DNA of 64,000 nt, taken from contig CM039508.1 in NCBI GenBank assembly GCA_022432975.1, forward strand, positions 29,267,008 through 29,331,007, given 5' to 3'. This document shows positions 21,885-34,059 of the stretch, piece after piece. Position numbers and translations under genes: made by a program. Source of the DNA: Begonia masoniana (Eukaryota; Streptophyta; Magnoliopsida; Cucurbitales; Begoniaceae). Every line of letters starts with the position of its first letter. Position 1 is the stretch's first letter. The notes under the pieces are model-generated. The model was not told where the DNA came from and did no database searches. It worked only from the letters and a program-made list of their open reading frames with translations.

Positions 21885-23294
21885 TGACACGGTGGCCCTT
21901 AAAAAAGGGGCCGTGTAAACCCACGAAAAGAGGCAACGTGCTCGGGTGTGGAGTGTACACAAAACCAAAAATAAATATGCAATGGATGAAGATGAAAATG
22001 CAAGGTGATTAGTGTGTGAAGTGGCCGAGGGTTATAGAGAAAAATAAAGGCATGAAATGTAAAGAAAATGGAGTAGAGGATTCGGTGAAGAGTGTGTGCA
22101 AAATCGTGAAGAAAATAGAGGTGTAGAAGATGAAGAAAATGCTAGCAAAAATTAAGTGAGGTGTGTGAGTTGGTGGCCGAAACAAAGAAGAATAAAATGC
22201 ATAAAATGTAGATGGAAATGGAATACACTTGGCAGACCCGGAAGCTATCTTACGTGTGCTCTTGGGTGCATGTTTTCCCAGAGAAAAATGACCATTGTAG
22301 GCCTAGGTTTTCTTCCTCGAACCTCAAATTCTAAAGAGAGAAAAAGGTGAGGGAAAGCTTAAGAGTTCACCTAGCAACTCAAGGGCTAAGGGAACAATGG
22401 AGGACCTCTCCACTCGATTAGAAAATCGAGAAATACCCGAAGGTCTTCTAACACGTCGGTTAGGGAAATAGAAATCTCATAAAAATGGCAAAAGGTTGTT
22501 TACAAACACCAATGCTATGTTTAAATAGAAAATCCTAGGGTGGATGATTAGGGTTTGGCAATTGGAAGAGTGCATTTGAGCCATAGGATAAGATGCAATC
22601 GGCGGCAAAGGGAGATCAAGTCATGCGCGCGCAGCTGATTGGAGGATTACTGCCAGTGCACCAATTTGGTAGTCCAGGTTGCTGCCGAGCGTGCGCCAAT
22701 CAACGGTGCAAATGCTGATCTAGGCGCGCCCCGTTGAAGGTCGAGATGCTCCCCGTACTCGCCTGATCGATGGTGATGACGCTAATCCGTGCGTGGCCCA
22801 TCCGATGGTCAGCAGCTGCCCGCGCACCTCATCTTATGGCCGACACTACTGCCCACGCGCGCCTGACCCGAGCCAGGCTGCCTGCCGGCGAGCGCGCCAG
22901 ATTATTGCTCCAAGCGATCCGAGCTCTTGCTTGACCAATGGATGAGATTTTGCCAAGTCCTTGATCCTTGTTGCCACTTCCAAATGTAACTATAAAATTC
23001 ATACCTTACATGTGGGCTCTTCTTTGGACCAAGTCTCCATTTGAGTCCATTTTGTTGAAGGACTTTTCTTCTTTGTTGGTTAAGTCTTCAACCCATCATC
23101 CACCATCATACATCTAATCATAACCAACAATCTAATGCATGATGCAATTATAAATAATCCATACAAAAAGACTAGAGTTTTCCAAATAAGTTTAAAACAA
23201 AAATTACAATAATTCTTGGGCCGGGAAGACAAATTCCCATGGGCCAAATGATGAGTCCATCCGAGTGATCCATGTGAGGTCTCCAAGAAGATCA
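21885..23294 (-). repeat. Element A LTR shared by two tandem copies (1410 bp)
   Basis: Bounded on the left by a PBS and on the right by ACTCCTGC (polypurine complement) and A-family pol end sequence. It therefore serves as the 5' LTR of A1 and the 3' LTR of a second, truncated copy to the right. It contains a GC-rich block (22610-22910). Confidence 0.88.
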
Positions 23295-23394
23295 ACTCCT
23301 GCAAGAAAAGGAAGAACAAACTCATTAATAAAAAGGTTAAGTAAATTTTAGGCCTTGGTCAGAGATCTTGTATTGGGCCCCCTTGGCATGTCAG
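23295..23394 (-). pseudogene. Truncated second A copy: polypurine tract and pol end
   Basis: Matches 8654-8753 (GCAAGAAAAGG, AAACTCATTAATAAAAAGGTTA, CCTTGGCATGTCA). It stops abruptly at about 23394, where copia sequence begins. Confidence 0.8.
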
Positions 23395-23395
23395 A

Positions 23396-23937
23396 AGATC
23401 TGAAGTGAGAAGCATGTACCAAACCTTTTCAATAATTTTCTTATTCATCCATTCAAAAAGTCCATTTTACTGAGGTGTATAGTTAACCGAATGATGTCTC
23501 ACAATTTCTTCTTCCTTAGAATATTGATCAAATTTAGAAGAACAAAATTTCATTCCATTATTAGTCCTCAGCTTTTTAAACTTCTTAGCAGTTTGATTTT
23601 CCACTGTTTTCTTCCATGTCGGGAAAATTTCAAATACTTCATCTTTATTAGATCTCATACAAAACACCCCAACCCTCCTTCATAAGTCATCTATGAACGT
23701 CACAAAATAGTGTGCTCCACCTTTAGACGGAATGTTTTCAAGCACCATACACCTGAGTTATTCTAAGATGCCTTGAGATGAATGTATCAATCTAGGAAAC
23801 TTCACTCTACTACTTTAGGAGATAGTTCTCACAAAACTCTAGTTTTGATATACTGTCATCGAGAAGATTCTATTGACCAAGCTCAAAAAGACCTATTTCA
23901 CTAGTATGACCTAGCCGAAGGTGCCACAGATTGTAAT
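23396..23937 (-). pseudogene. Ty1/copia integrase fragment
   Basis: On the minus strand: LWHLRLGHTSEIGLFELG (GAG-pre-integrase, HHCC), then FCENY.., SRVKFPRLIHSSQGIL, GGAHYFVTFIDD (first catalytic Asp), SNKDEVFEIFPTWKK, KKLRTNNGMKFC (second Asp replaced by Asn), HHSVNYTPQ and MNKKIIEKVWYMLL. Domain order identifies copia, where integrase precedes RT. Several stops interrupt it. RT is cut off at 23395 and the gag side is cut at 23937 by the next repeat. Confidence 0.9.
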
Positions 23938-26900
23938 TGTGACAACCTCGATCTCGATGCCCTCGAACACCGAGATAGCGACGTGGATTCTCTACCTGAA
24001 GAATGTTAAATAAACCATCAGTGCAGCAGAAAAAATAAATTACATGCAACTGGGCTGCAAGAAATAGTAACATCAACCCTCAGTTTATATACAATTCTTA
24101 TTATATACAAGAATTTATTCATATTTATTTATAAAGACATGGGCCAACTAAAATAAACTATAGGAAAATATAAAAAAAAACCCCAAACTCTAATGGACCT
24201 ATGTTGTGTTGAGCTATTTAATCCATTGTGTCTTTACCTTTATCTCGTGAGCTGCCACAACTTGTTCCTGAAAAATTAAAGGAAACAACGAAGTGAGCTT
24301 TATAAAGTTGAGTAAGAATCATAATTTAAGGATTCACCAAACTAGACTGAAATCACATCTAATCATGCACTAACTTCCCTACATGATTAGACCTCACAAC
24401 CACAGCTTCCATTTATTAACTTTGATCAACTCTTCTGATCAAACATCCTGTATTTTATAATTAAAGCTTTAAACATTTCTTATTAATGTCACGTCTCTTT
24501 GTGTAAGAAGTGTATTGTGCATTTATGTGAATGCCTAGACATATGATTTAGATAATCATATCCTAACTAACTTTTTCTCTCATACTCTTGTGCCACTTAT
24601 TTTTATGCACTATATTTCCACCACTAGTTGTTATTGTAAACAACCTGATTATCATTTATAGTTTACCCTTTTTTTCATGGTTTCTATTTAACAAAGACTA
24701 TCTAAACATTTCTTTTAATGTCTAATTATGTTTTACACACTCATGTCATGGGCTATATTTTACCATATTCTAGACATTTATTTAATGTTTATCTCACATC
24801 TTTCACAAAATCACTAGACATCTATGATGAATGTCTAATTCTATGTTCTTCATAGACTTACTAGACATATTTAATTAATGTCTATCTTATACTTTCTCTA
24901 TAAAATTCATTAGACATTTATGATTAATCTCCAATTCAATTTATGTTTATCATATTCTTCTATGTGCAAGAATTAATCAATGCATATATGAACATGCCTA
25001 GACACCTAGACACATGACAACGTAAATCATTGTTTAGATGACATGACTCATTTATTTCTTATTCTTATACTCAACTATATGTAATGAGTATGAAATGCAA
25101 CACTGACACACCAATATGTGTGATCCATATCGACATATAATTGAATGTCCATATTCATGATCAACAATCTCGATGTATAAAGCCTCAAATATAAATACAT
25201 CCTACTGACTATTTCACAGTACCACATGCACGTCACAATATATCTATATAGGGCTAAGGATTTCCCAAGGGGGACTCACAGTCGCTCCTCTTCTGTTTAT
25301 GAATTTACAAACGTCACACAATACATAGCTAGTGAGATATATATTGGGTTCGAATGTGACCAATCATACCTCCGATAATACTATTTATATATATATAGTT
25401 TATTGATGCATAGTTTAAGCATCTTTACTATACATACGTTGAATGCATAATACATACTAATAATGCATAAAGTATGAGCATGCAAATCTTTGTTAAATGA
25501 CAAGCAACATAATGCATGAATAGTCGTTATGCAGCTATCTAAATAACCTATGATGATATCTCACATCTCTTTCTAGACATCTCCTATTATGACTGAAATC
25601 ATATCCAAATGTAAGCTAAATAGTTAGCTATCTAAGTTAATTGTAATAAATTTCACACAATTTCTAACTTATAATCGAAGATCGGTCCACACCTTTTGTT
25701 GTCCGGTAGACAGTTCTAAGCTCTATGTAATAATTAATTTATCAAAAATAGTCAATACCTTTAACTATTCTGTCATATTTCTAACAATTTTATTCATTGT
25801 TCTGGTTGACACCTTTTCAAGTAGGTGACACCTCTCACTAAACTCTTATTTTCTCACACATTTTAACATTTTTTCCATTCTAAACTATATCACTTTCAAA
25901 CCCAACTTTAATCATGTTTTGGGAACATCAAATAAACATTTTCTATTCTTTCATAACAACCATCATGCACTTTATTCATTAATGTTTTCAATTAGGATGA
26001 ATTTATGCACAATTAAGCCATGATGAATTCTATGTTCAATTGACCACAAATATATCAATTTCATGCTAATATCTTTCCTAAGTATGCCATATATACATAC
26101 AACCTATTAAACAACTTATTAGAAATACAAGACAGCCAATCAAAAATGTCACCAAATCGCCCGCCCTTTAGGGATGTCCTCAGCGTCGAGGAACATGTAC
26201 TAGGGTGTATGTGCGACTCTTTCAGATCATAGACTGGCACAAAAGAAATGAAAGTATTTTTCTAGTATCAGTGATCAATACCAGTGAATGAATAGGATAG
26301 ACTGGAAGAGCTACATTCACTATCTAAAAAAAAAAAAGATTTTTCGTACCCTTTATTGTCTATCAAATTTATGGTTTATATTGGTGCAAATCCAATCATC
26401 CCCGTTTTCAATTTAAGATGAGAAAGAATTCCCCATTGGTAATAAATGCTTATCCATTACGCGGAGGAAATCTTATTTAACAAAAGGATTATATTATACC
26501 CTCTTCTTGCAAAAACGGACTAAGAGGGTTAGCTACCCTGCGAATCTTCATAATTAAATACCGTTAACATGTAATTTCATAACTCTAATTCCAATTCCAA
26601 AATCACCATATTCTCCACCTAAACTATGCAATATTTAACATAGTTTAATAAACATATAGGTTAGGTTTCTTACCTCTTTAAGACTTTTGATTCCTATATT
26701 TCACCTTTTGATTCTTAGCTCAAATGAATCCTCTTGATGAGAGGAAAAACATTCCTCAAAGGATTGAAGTTCAAATCACCTTCCTTCCCCCTTAATTTTT
26801 GCACTTTATTTTCTTTCTCCCACTTTCTCCATTCTTTTTTCCACTCTCTTTTCTCCTCTATTTCTTCACCTTGGAAGCACGAAATGTGCTGCTCATTCAG

Positions 26901-27120
26901 CCTCTATCAACCTTTCTAAAGAGCTCTTAGGGTAAAATTACTCTTTTGTCAAATTTATTCATTAAAATGTACCATTTTACCCTTTAATTTGCATATAATT
27001 GCAAAAATACTTTGCTTAATTAGGTTTTAAGCATAATTAGATTAATTGAATGCTTCACACTTGGAGAACAAATAGAAGCATAATAGCAACACAAATTCTA
27101 TTCGGTAAAATAACAGTTTT
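23938..27120. repeat. LTR-like repeat interrupting copia, right end uncertain
   Basis: Begins TGTGACAACCTCGATC inside the pre-integrase codons, the way LTR2 begins TGTGACAGCTCGAAAC. On the minus strand an acceptor-like TTTTTCAG|GAAC is at about 24269-24281 and a donor-like AGAGGTAAGAAA near 26670. I cannot find the matching end or a target duplication, so length and identity are uncertain. No coding frame. Confidence 0.45.
24460..24960. repeat. Degenerate tandem repeats with CTAGACATTTAT
   Basis: Imperfect units of about 70-80 bp carry CTAGACATTTAT, TAATGTCTA and short stretches of TATCTCATACTTTCTC. AT-rich, non-coding. Confidence 0.6.
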
Positions 27121-27139
27121 GGTCTAAAAATACCCTCAC

Positions 27140-28110
27140 TTACAGAAAGTATAACTTCTCCAATTTAAATCCAAATGCTTTGAAATTGTAACAGTGTCTT
27201 GCTAAGAATATTTATAAAATGATCCTAAAATTCCAGAACCTAATTCGATGTGGATTAAATGTTGTGCATGAAACAATAGCACAAAAAACTACTCTGGTAG
27301 AACTGCTCTAGAAGTTGGTCCCCAACTTCCCAAATGCACAACTTTCTCAATACTATTCCAAATGACTTGAAATTTTAAATGGAACTTACTGGGGATGTGG
27401 ACGAGATACTCTAAAAATTTCAAAGGTTGATTCGTGGAAGATGAAAAGATATAGAGGATGGATCATTGCTAGTCCGAACTGGCTATAAGGTGAACCTTTT
27501 CAGCCTTGTCTCTCTCTAATCAAGAGAGCTCTCCAGCAAACCTTGAATGAGATTTCAACCTTGCTCTGTATTTTCCACTCCTAAGAAGAAGAGCAAGAAG
27601 AAATGAGGTAGACTCAATGCAGCCAAAAATGCTGCTTCAAGTTATTAATTTGTGTGACAACATGAATACTATTGTACCTCGGATTTCCAATTGACAATCA
27701 CTAAAGATTACTAGATTCCAACAAGCACAACTATATCAATTTGGATCTAAAATGTTATGAAATTTTGATAGAGAATTACTCAAAATGTGATTGAGATGTC
27801 CTTAAAATTTCAGATCCAAAATCGTTATAGCCAAAAAGATATTGCAGAAACAAAATAGAAAATCTATTTTCGGATGAAACAAATTCTAGTCCAAAAATCG
27901 TAACTTTTGATTGGATGAACCAAATAATCTGAAATTTTAAAGTGATCTTGCTCAGAGAGTGAAGAAACACCCTTAAATTTTCAGTGTCTAAATCGTGGTG
28001 GAAGAAGAGATATGATGGTAGGGGCATCGTTGGTCTGATGAAGTGATAATTATGCACTTCTCGAGTTTTGTAATTCTTCTTGATGAAAAATACTCCAACT
28101 TGCCAAAAAG
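27140..28110. repeat. Diverged internal repeats (GAAATTTTAAA ... AAAATTTCAG type)
   Basis: Four diverged blocks of roughly 100-150 bp share the order: GAAATTTTA, CTTGCT or TTACT, GATGT..GAGAT, CCTTAAAATTTCAG, AAATCGTGG, AAGAGATAT. The second block (27395-27625) recurs at 30672-30965, which could mean LTR ends of one decayed element. No reliable reading frame. Confidence 0.5.
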
Positions 28111-29880
28111 TGAGAGTTTTATACTCTTTTGCTTGAATTTCTACCTAAGGAAAAAATAGATAAAAGAGTAGAAATAAGAGTTCTCCAAAGTACTCACAAC
28201 TTTGGAAGACAATTGCACAATACTGTCACGGATATCACTTACCCTGTGGGCACCAAAATGAGGCTCAAAGAGTTTCAAAATTTAGAAAAGAAAACTTCAA
28301 GGTTTTTTATTCAAAAGTTGTTGCTGAACATCAGCTATAGGGGGGGATTAAATAGCCTCACAATTATGTCAACGTTTAAACAAAAGGAAAGAACAATAAT
28401 AGGAAAGATCGGCTATTTCCTTTAGGCTGAGAGACCACTCGTGCCACGCCAACTAGGCACCCTCCTTCTCTCTCCAATTGTATTTTTCATCAGCCCTTAT
28501 TCCCTCCAAGATTCAGCCCTCTTCAGCCATCATACATTCAGCAAGTCCAAACCATAATAAACAAAAATAAATAAATAACACAAGCTTGAATTTAAACGAG
28601 TCTTCTCGATTTTTGAGTTCGTTAGAATAATAGAGTCCTCAGTAATTGGTCTGGTTGACCTAGCAAATAATTTTAAATTTATCGATTCAACTCATTCTGG
28701 AAACCTTGAGATGTCAGATACATTCCTTATGAAGCACACTTGTCGTAATAAAGTGGTTAAGGATGTTGAATATGCCAAATATGCTTTGAAGCTCAATTTG
28801 ACAGCAGTTTTCTTGGAAAGTCCAATAATCTTTGAATGTGTGCTTGATCTTCCATTTACGCCTCACTTTGAAGAATGTCATAATGTAAGTGCATGTTAAA
28901 TTGAAGAGTTGGATATTCTTAAAGTAAGCTCATCCATGAAAACCTACAAAATAAACAATTGAAAATCGGTTAGAAAATCTCCATGGAATTATTGTTGAGG
29001 AATGACGAATCTGTGGCACATCAACAAGTCTTGATGAAGTGGATACATCAAGGAACTCAAATAAAACTTTGATAAATCTTCCCCAACAAAATGTTCATCC
29101 CAAGGCAAAAACAACATCAATGAAGTAAGGTTAGCCGAAACCCCCCATTACTCCATACTTGACAAAAACATATCACCTTTGTCCCATTTGTCATACCAAA
29201 TTATCAAGTCTATACCATTATGATAAAAGTCTCCAATTCATCCAATTTTAAGAAACCAAGACATCAAGTGGTTTAAGGCGACGTCCTTATCGATGAAGTA
29301 GTGACAACTTCATTGGACGCTCGATGCTTTTAGTTTAGGAAGTGATGATTTGGATGCATTTTTAAATCGATCTTCTCCCCATCATTAAGGAATGTCTCGG
29401 TTGCTAAGAGAAAAATCCTTTCCTCTTCAAAGTAAATGGTTTTGTGGTCCAAAAATTTGACCTCATTCCATTTTCAAGAAGGATAATAATTTCCATCACT
29501 TAAGTCAAATCATTCATGAATAAGGCAAACTTTAGGACCCTAGTTGAAGTTTGTATCGAGTTGTTGATATAGTACAGATCCAGTTTCAAGAGACTTATTA
29601 AATCAACAAGCTCAATGTTAGGCACCTTCATTAGGGCTTGAGACGTCCTTTCCCTTTCTTTTAGTAAGGGCTGATTCAGTACCCCCTCTTGTTTCTAAAC
29701 TTGTTTCCAAGGAGTTAATCCCACAATCCAAGTGTTCTTCTTTTAAGACTTCTTCTCCTTCTATCCAATCATCTTCTTATTTATCTCTTTGTCCTTTAAT
29801 CTCAAGTAATGGAACTTCATTGGGGTAGGAGGAGATTTCTTCCCCTTCAATTTCTTCTTATTGGTTTGGAGGTTCTAGAG
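28111..29880. other. Unassigned region between direct repeats
   Basis: Plus-strand frames 28129-28425 (98 codons) and 28711-28899 (62 codons) are open but resemble nothing I recognise, and codon use is not distinctive. AGGGGGGGATT at 28332-28341 and a C-rich stretch at 28440-28470 are the only compositional breaks. Probably decayed retrotransposon internal sequence. Confidence 0.3.
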
Positions 29881-30668
29881 AACATTACATCCCCATAAAT
29901 GGAGGCTCTTGTTGAGTATTAGTCACCTCCACATAATTACTTCCTCCCTTCATGGTCGCTACCAAGGAGGTGTCTTTGCTTCCATTTCAAGAAAAAATCC
30001 TACAAAATATTCCACGGCCTCAAAATCTTCATTGAAGTCAATTGGGGTAGGTATCTCATGGGAGAGGATGATCTCCTCTTCCATTTCTTCACTTTTGATA
30101 AGGGGTTCCTCATCAAACTCAACTTGAGCTTGCACTTGTAAATGGGGAATTTCGATTGTATTTGGAGAATTTGCAAGTACCAATAATCATGATACTTCTC
30201 TTATGGCCTAGGTGCAAAATTCTTTTCAATTAGACTCTTCATCAATTTCCAAGTACTAATTTTGGCCTCACCATTTCTTCTTCTTTTGGCCAAAATATTT
30301 TTCCATCAATAACTAGCATAATCGGTGAACTCTCTAAAAACTAGTTTAATTTTCCCCTTATCCGAAAAATCACTACAAATAAAATAGACTTCAACCATTT
30401 TAATACAAGAAAAATACTCATCCCTATCAATGGAGCCTCTAAAAGGAGAAATGTATACCTCATCATGTTTCATTTCTACACTAAAATCGTGTCTTGTATG
30501 CGGGCCATCATAGCCTACAATTTTGGATTCTTTATCATACTCGGTTTGCATGAAATTTCTCCTAGTATTTCCATGTCCTCTTCTAGGAAAGGGAGTTTGA
30601 GGGACCCTTTCTTGCTGAGTCTTCCTCTCCATTATCCATTGGTTAATGTCATCTAATTGGTGATTCAA
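29880..30668 (-). pseudogene. Ty3/gypsy gag N-terminal remnant
   Basis: The frame 30668-30306 starts MNHQLDDINQWIMERKTQQ, then a basic stretch (RRGHGNTRRNF) and a gag-core-like segment DRDEYFSCIKMVEVYFICSDFSDKGKIKLVFREFTDYAS before a stop. A second frame 30183-29959 is acidic (EEPLIKSEEMEEE). The layout (linker, charged region, then gag core with F..D.KIKL) resembles A2 gag (RVFEYHDYSERVKIQLASLELTGHA), so I call it gag of a related family. Nothing beyond the first part of gag remains. Confidence 0.6.
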
Positions 30669-30671
30669 TTA

Positions 30672-30965
30672 ATGGAGATGTAGATGAGATACCCTAAAAA
30701 TTTCAAAGGTTAATTCATGGAGGATGAAAAGATATGGAGGATTGATTGTTGCTGGTCCGAACTGGCTATAAGGTGCACCTTTTCGGCCTTGTCTCTCTCT
30801 AATCAACAGAGCTCTCCAACAAATCTTGAATGAGAGTTTTGTACAACCTTACTTTGTATTTTCCACTCTTAAGAAGAAGAGGAAGAAAGTTGCAATAGGA
30901 AGAAACCACCTTTGCTCACAACAAAGTGAAAACAAAATCACTCAACTCTCGATTAATGCTCACCG
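30672..30965. repeat. Second copy of the 27395-27625 repeat
   Basis: Shares TCCGAACTGGCTATAAGGTG, CTTGTCTCTCTCTAATCAA and TTTGTATTTTCCACTCTTAAG-type segments with 27395-27625 in the same orientation. It abuts the gag remnant without a visible PBS. Confidence 0.7.
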
Positions 30966-30993
30966 AAGAGAAGAAATGACGTAGACTACCACT

Positions 30994-31843
30994 TGGCACG
31001 GTAGCCCTTAGAAAAGGGGCCGTGTAACCCACAAATAAGGCTCAAAGTGCTTGGGTGAAGTGTGTTAAACAAAACTGAAAATAAAGAGAGCAAAAGGGAA
31101 AATAAAATGCAAGAAAATGAAAGTGAATGTGTGTGATTAAGATGGCCGAGTATGATGGGAATAAAAGGGATGAAATGCACAATAAAAATGGAGTAGAATG
31201 AAGGTGTAAAGCGTGTGTGCCAAGGTTAAGAAATGAAAGATCGAGATGAAGATGAAAGTGCACAAAAATAAAAGGTGAAGTGTGTGAATGGTGAGGGCCG
31301 AAATTTAAGGGTGATGTGTGTGTGAAAATGTGATGAAAATGATGAAGGTGGGAATACCCTTGGCGGACCCAAGGAGCTATCTTACGTTTGAGCTCTCGGG
31401 TGCACGTTTTCTCGGAGGAAAAACAACCACCGTATGCTTAGGTTTTCTTCCTCGATGCCCTTACTCTCAAGAGGGTCAGGTGAGGGAAAATAAGAGCTAG
31501 CCTAGCAACCTTGAGCTAGGATAGCAATGGAGAACTACTCCACTCGATAGAAATCAAGGAAACACCCGAAGGTTCTTCTAACACGAGTTAGGGAAATAGT
31601 AATTTCATAAATGAGCAAAAAGTTTGCTACAAACACCAATGCTATGCTTAAATAGGCAAGCCAGGTGGATTAGGGTTTGGCAAGAGTGAAGATGAGCCAT
31701 TGGATTTGAAGGAGCTTCAAGGGCCGAGGATGGAGATCTGGTGCGCGCGCCATCGCCGAACCAGGAGCAGCAACGTGCGCATCTCGCACGCCATCAACGG
31801 TCCAAGCTGCAGCCTTGCTCCAGCTCAGTGATCCGGGTGCGGC
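30994..31843 (-). repeat. Element A2 3' LTR, left part
   Basis: Starts TGGCACGGTAGCCC (versus TGACACGG in other copies), preceded by TACCACT, the same bases that lie between PBS and LTR elsewhere. Matches 63577-64000 closely for its first 420 bp. Interrupted at 31843 by element E. Confidence 0.88.
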
Positions 31844-32628
31844 TGTAACGACCCTTACACTATTCCCTTAATTTCCCGTATAAATTTTTCTTTTTAAACC
31901 TCTAATTAAAATTAAAACGTCCCTAAAACCATTTAAAGAAAATACCTTAAAATAAATGTTGAAATTCCCTTGAAAAATAAATTAAATACATTAAAAGAAC
32001 ATGTTAAAACATCGCCTAAGAGAAGCAGGGGTAAAAAGGGCACTTGCCCGTGAAATTCATGGCCGATCGATCGGCCATTTTAGCCAATCGATCGGCTGAG
32101 GCCAAAATGGAGGGGGCGATCGATCGCCCCACTCATCAGGCGATCAAACGGCATGCTCTCTGGATTCCAAAAATTCCAGAGAGCATCCTCACTTCTTTTC
32201 CCCTATTTTCTTCTTCTACTTCATCCATCGATTCCCCTGTACAATTCACATAACACTTCACCCATTTTCCCTCATCAAATCACCACTAACATTTCATAAA
32301 AACTTTCTACACAATAACACTACCATCCACATACATTTCACTCTCTACCAATCCTCCATTACCGACTAAAAACATATTTAAAATATGAAAAATTTCATAA
32401 AAACGAACCGCGTGGTTCCGTTAAAAAGTTTAACATTTCCTCCTGTTTGAAAATATCGAAACATTACAAAACAATATCTAGCCAGATCCAAGCATCCTAA
32501 AATGTTTAACTATACAATTTCCTATATCCTATCTATCAATTCCCCAAAACGTTTACCTACGTCCCCATGGGTCAAAATCACGCACCGACTGCCAGCGCAC
32601 TCCCACGGGCCATCCTCCTTCGACGTCC

Positions 32629-33741
32629 TCATACTTCAGGCGGAGGGACGTCTTCCTCACCTGTCTCAAAATAACCTACACCATAGAAATAAAAATGTTA
32701 GCTAGAGGCTCAGTAAATCTACGTGAATGCACTTGAATGCTAATGCTATGCATGTACAGTTCATAAATCATGCGTTCTACCTTTTCGCTAATCATTTCAT
32801 TTATGTCACCGGGGCTTCACTCTCGCTAGATAGGAGCGGCACATCCGTCGATTGGATAGCCCCTCGTATCTAACCGGGGGGGGGGGGGGGGGAAACATGC
32901 TTCACCTGACAGCCATGTCTGAACAACCGCCACCGACGTGACCTTTATTACATTCGTTTACCTTTTCGTTTTGTAAAAGCATGCATAGAAATTTCCTTTT
33001 CATGCTCTTTTCGAAAACAATGATGCATGAACAAATATTATGCCATGAACGAAATAGAAACAAATAGAAACATACAAACAATAAACTTAACAATGACAAC
33101 CTAACCAAACCTAAAACTAACTACTCGTCCTAATTACCCGAACGCAATATATCTCCAATTCCTCAATTTAACGTACATTCTTATGGTGTAGGCAAAGACG
33201 GCCAAACAAATCACGAAGACTTACCTCGCGTCCGTTGAAATTCAAGCTCCGTCCACGAGCGTTGTTCACCTAAGGCAATACACAACATTTATCATTTAAA
33301 CCAATTCTAAACTATCGAGTTTAGAAAATTACAAACTCATAGCTAAAAAAAATCTCATAAACTTTAAAACACCTCATTGAGGCATTTTATCAAGCAACTC
33401 GTGCTCGTGAATTTCCAAACCTCCATTAATGGAGTTTTTAAAACCTTCTAACTACCAAACTTCTTAACAAACTCTATTAAACCATCAAATTTTCACCAAT
33501 AATCATAAATACAGCCATTTGAGGCGCATTTATGCTAAACCTATCAATTTCAAACTCTACTCCACGTTTTCGACGAAAACCCTTAAGAACCCTAACCGTT
33601 TTAAACCCTAGAAATTGATATCTAAAGCTCTAAAACTATAGATTCATACCTAGAGTCGAGGAAGGAGAAGGAAACGTGAAAAACCGAGTCGTCGGAGGAG
33701 TTCTCGTCGCCGGAAGAGGAACGCACGAAGGAGGAGAAGAA
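32629..33741 (-). other. LTR E candidate spliced micro-ORF (exons 2-3 open)
   Basis: Donor CTAG|GTATG at 33650/33649, acceptor CTTAG|GTGA at 33270/33269, donor GCGAG|GTAAGT at 33225/33224, acceptor TGTAG|GTTA at 32676/32675, stop TGA 32629-32631. Exon 2 reads EQRSWTELEFQRTR and exon 3 YFETGEEDVPPPEV. At the place of the ATG seen in the reversed copy there is GTG. Confidence 0.45.
32876..32892. repeat. Homopolymer G(17)
   Basis: Run of 17 G; the equivalent site in the reversed copy (44445-44452 region) is C6. Prone to expansion and to sequencing error. Confidence 0.85.
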
Positions 33742-34059
33742 ATCGCTTGCGGGAGGGGGAGAAAATGCAGAAAATCGTGTAAGTTTGAGGGAGAAAGAGG
33801 GAGTTTGATGTTTTTATTAAAATTTGGCTTGCAAATTTACCATAACGCCCTTCCATTGATTTTCCATTTATTCCTCCACAAATTTCGTTATTTAACTAAT
33901 GATCCGATTTCTCCAAATTTTCATATTTCATCATAAATTCTAATTTATTATTAGGGCTCCGTTAAAACTTTCCGTTTGCAAAACGGACTTAGTTTGACGT
34001 ATTTACAAAAATGCCATTTATATTGGAATAAATCAAATCCCGTAAAACCGAGTGTTACA

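Larger units (their letters stand above)
31844..34059 (-). repeat. Element E 3' LTR (2216 bp)
   Basis: Plus-strand view TGTAACGACCC to GAGTGTTACA. The U5 side has GATCGATCG palindromes and an inverted repeat CTCTCTGGATTCC/ (32157-32183). G(17) lies at 32876-32892 where the reversed copy has six. Exon 3 from 32675, exon 2 33225-33269, exon 1 ending 33650. Confidence 0.9.

Noticed and set aside
23870..24076. Single 68-codon protein spanning the copia/LTR junction
   Set aside because: Only the last 21 residues (from YNLWHLRLGH) are copia; the rest is read from the inserted repeat.
26734..26919. Frame rich in Phe/Ser/Leu
   Set aside because: Pyrimidine-rich sequence near an LTR promoter region; low complexity, no homology.
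33650..33856. Frame starting MEGRYGKFASQ, also present at 43487-43723
   Set aside because: Starts upstream of the likely transcription start and the two copies end in different phases at the inferred donor; probably U3 sequence that happens to be open. Kept in mind as an alternative to the spliced micro-ORF start.
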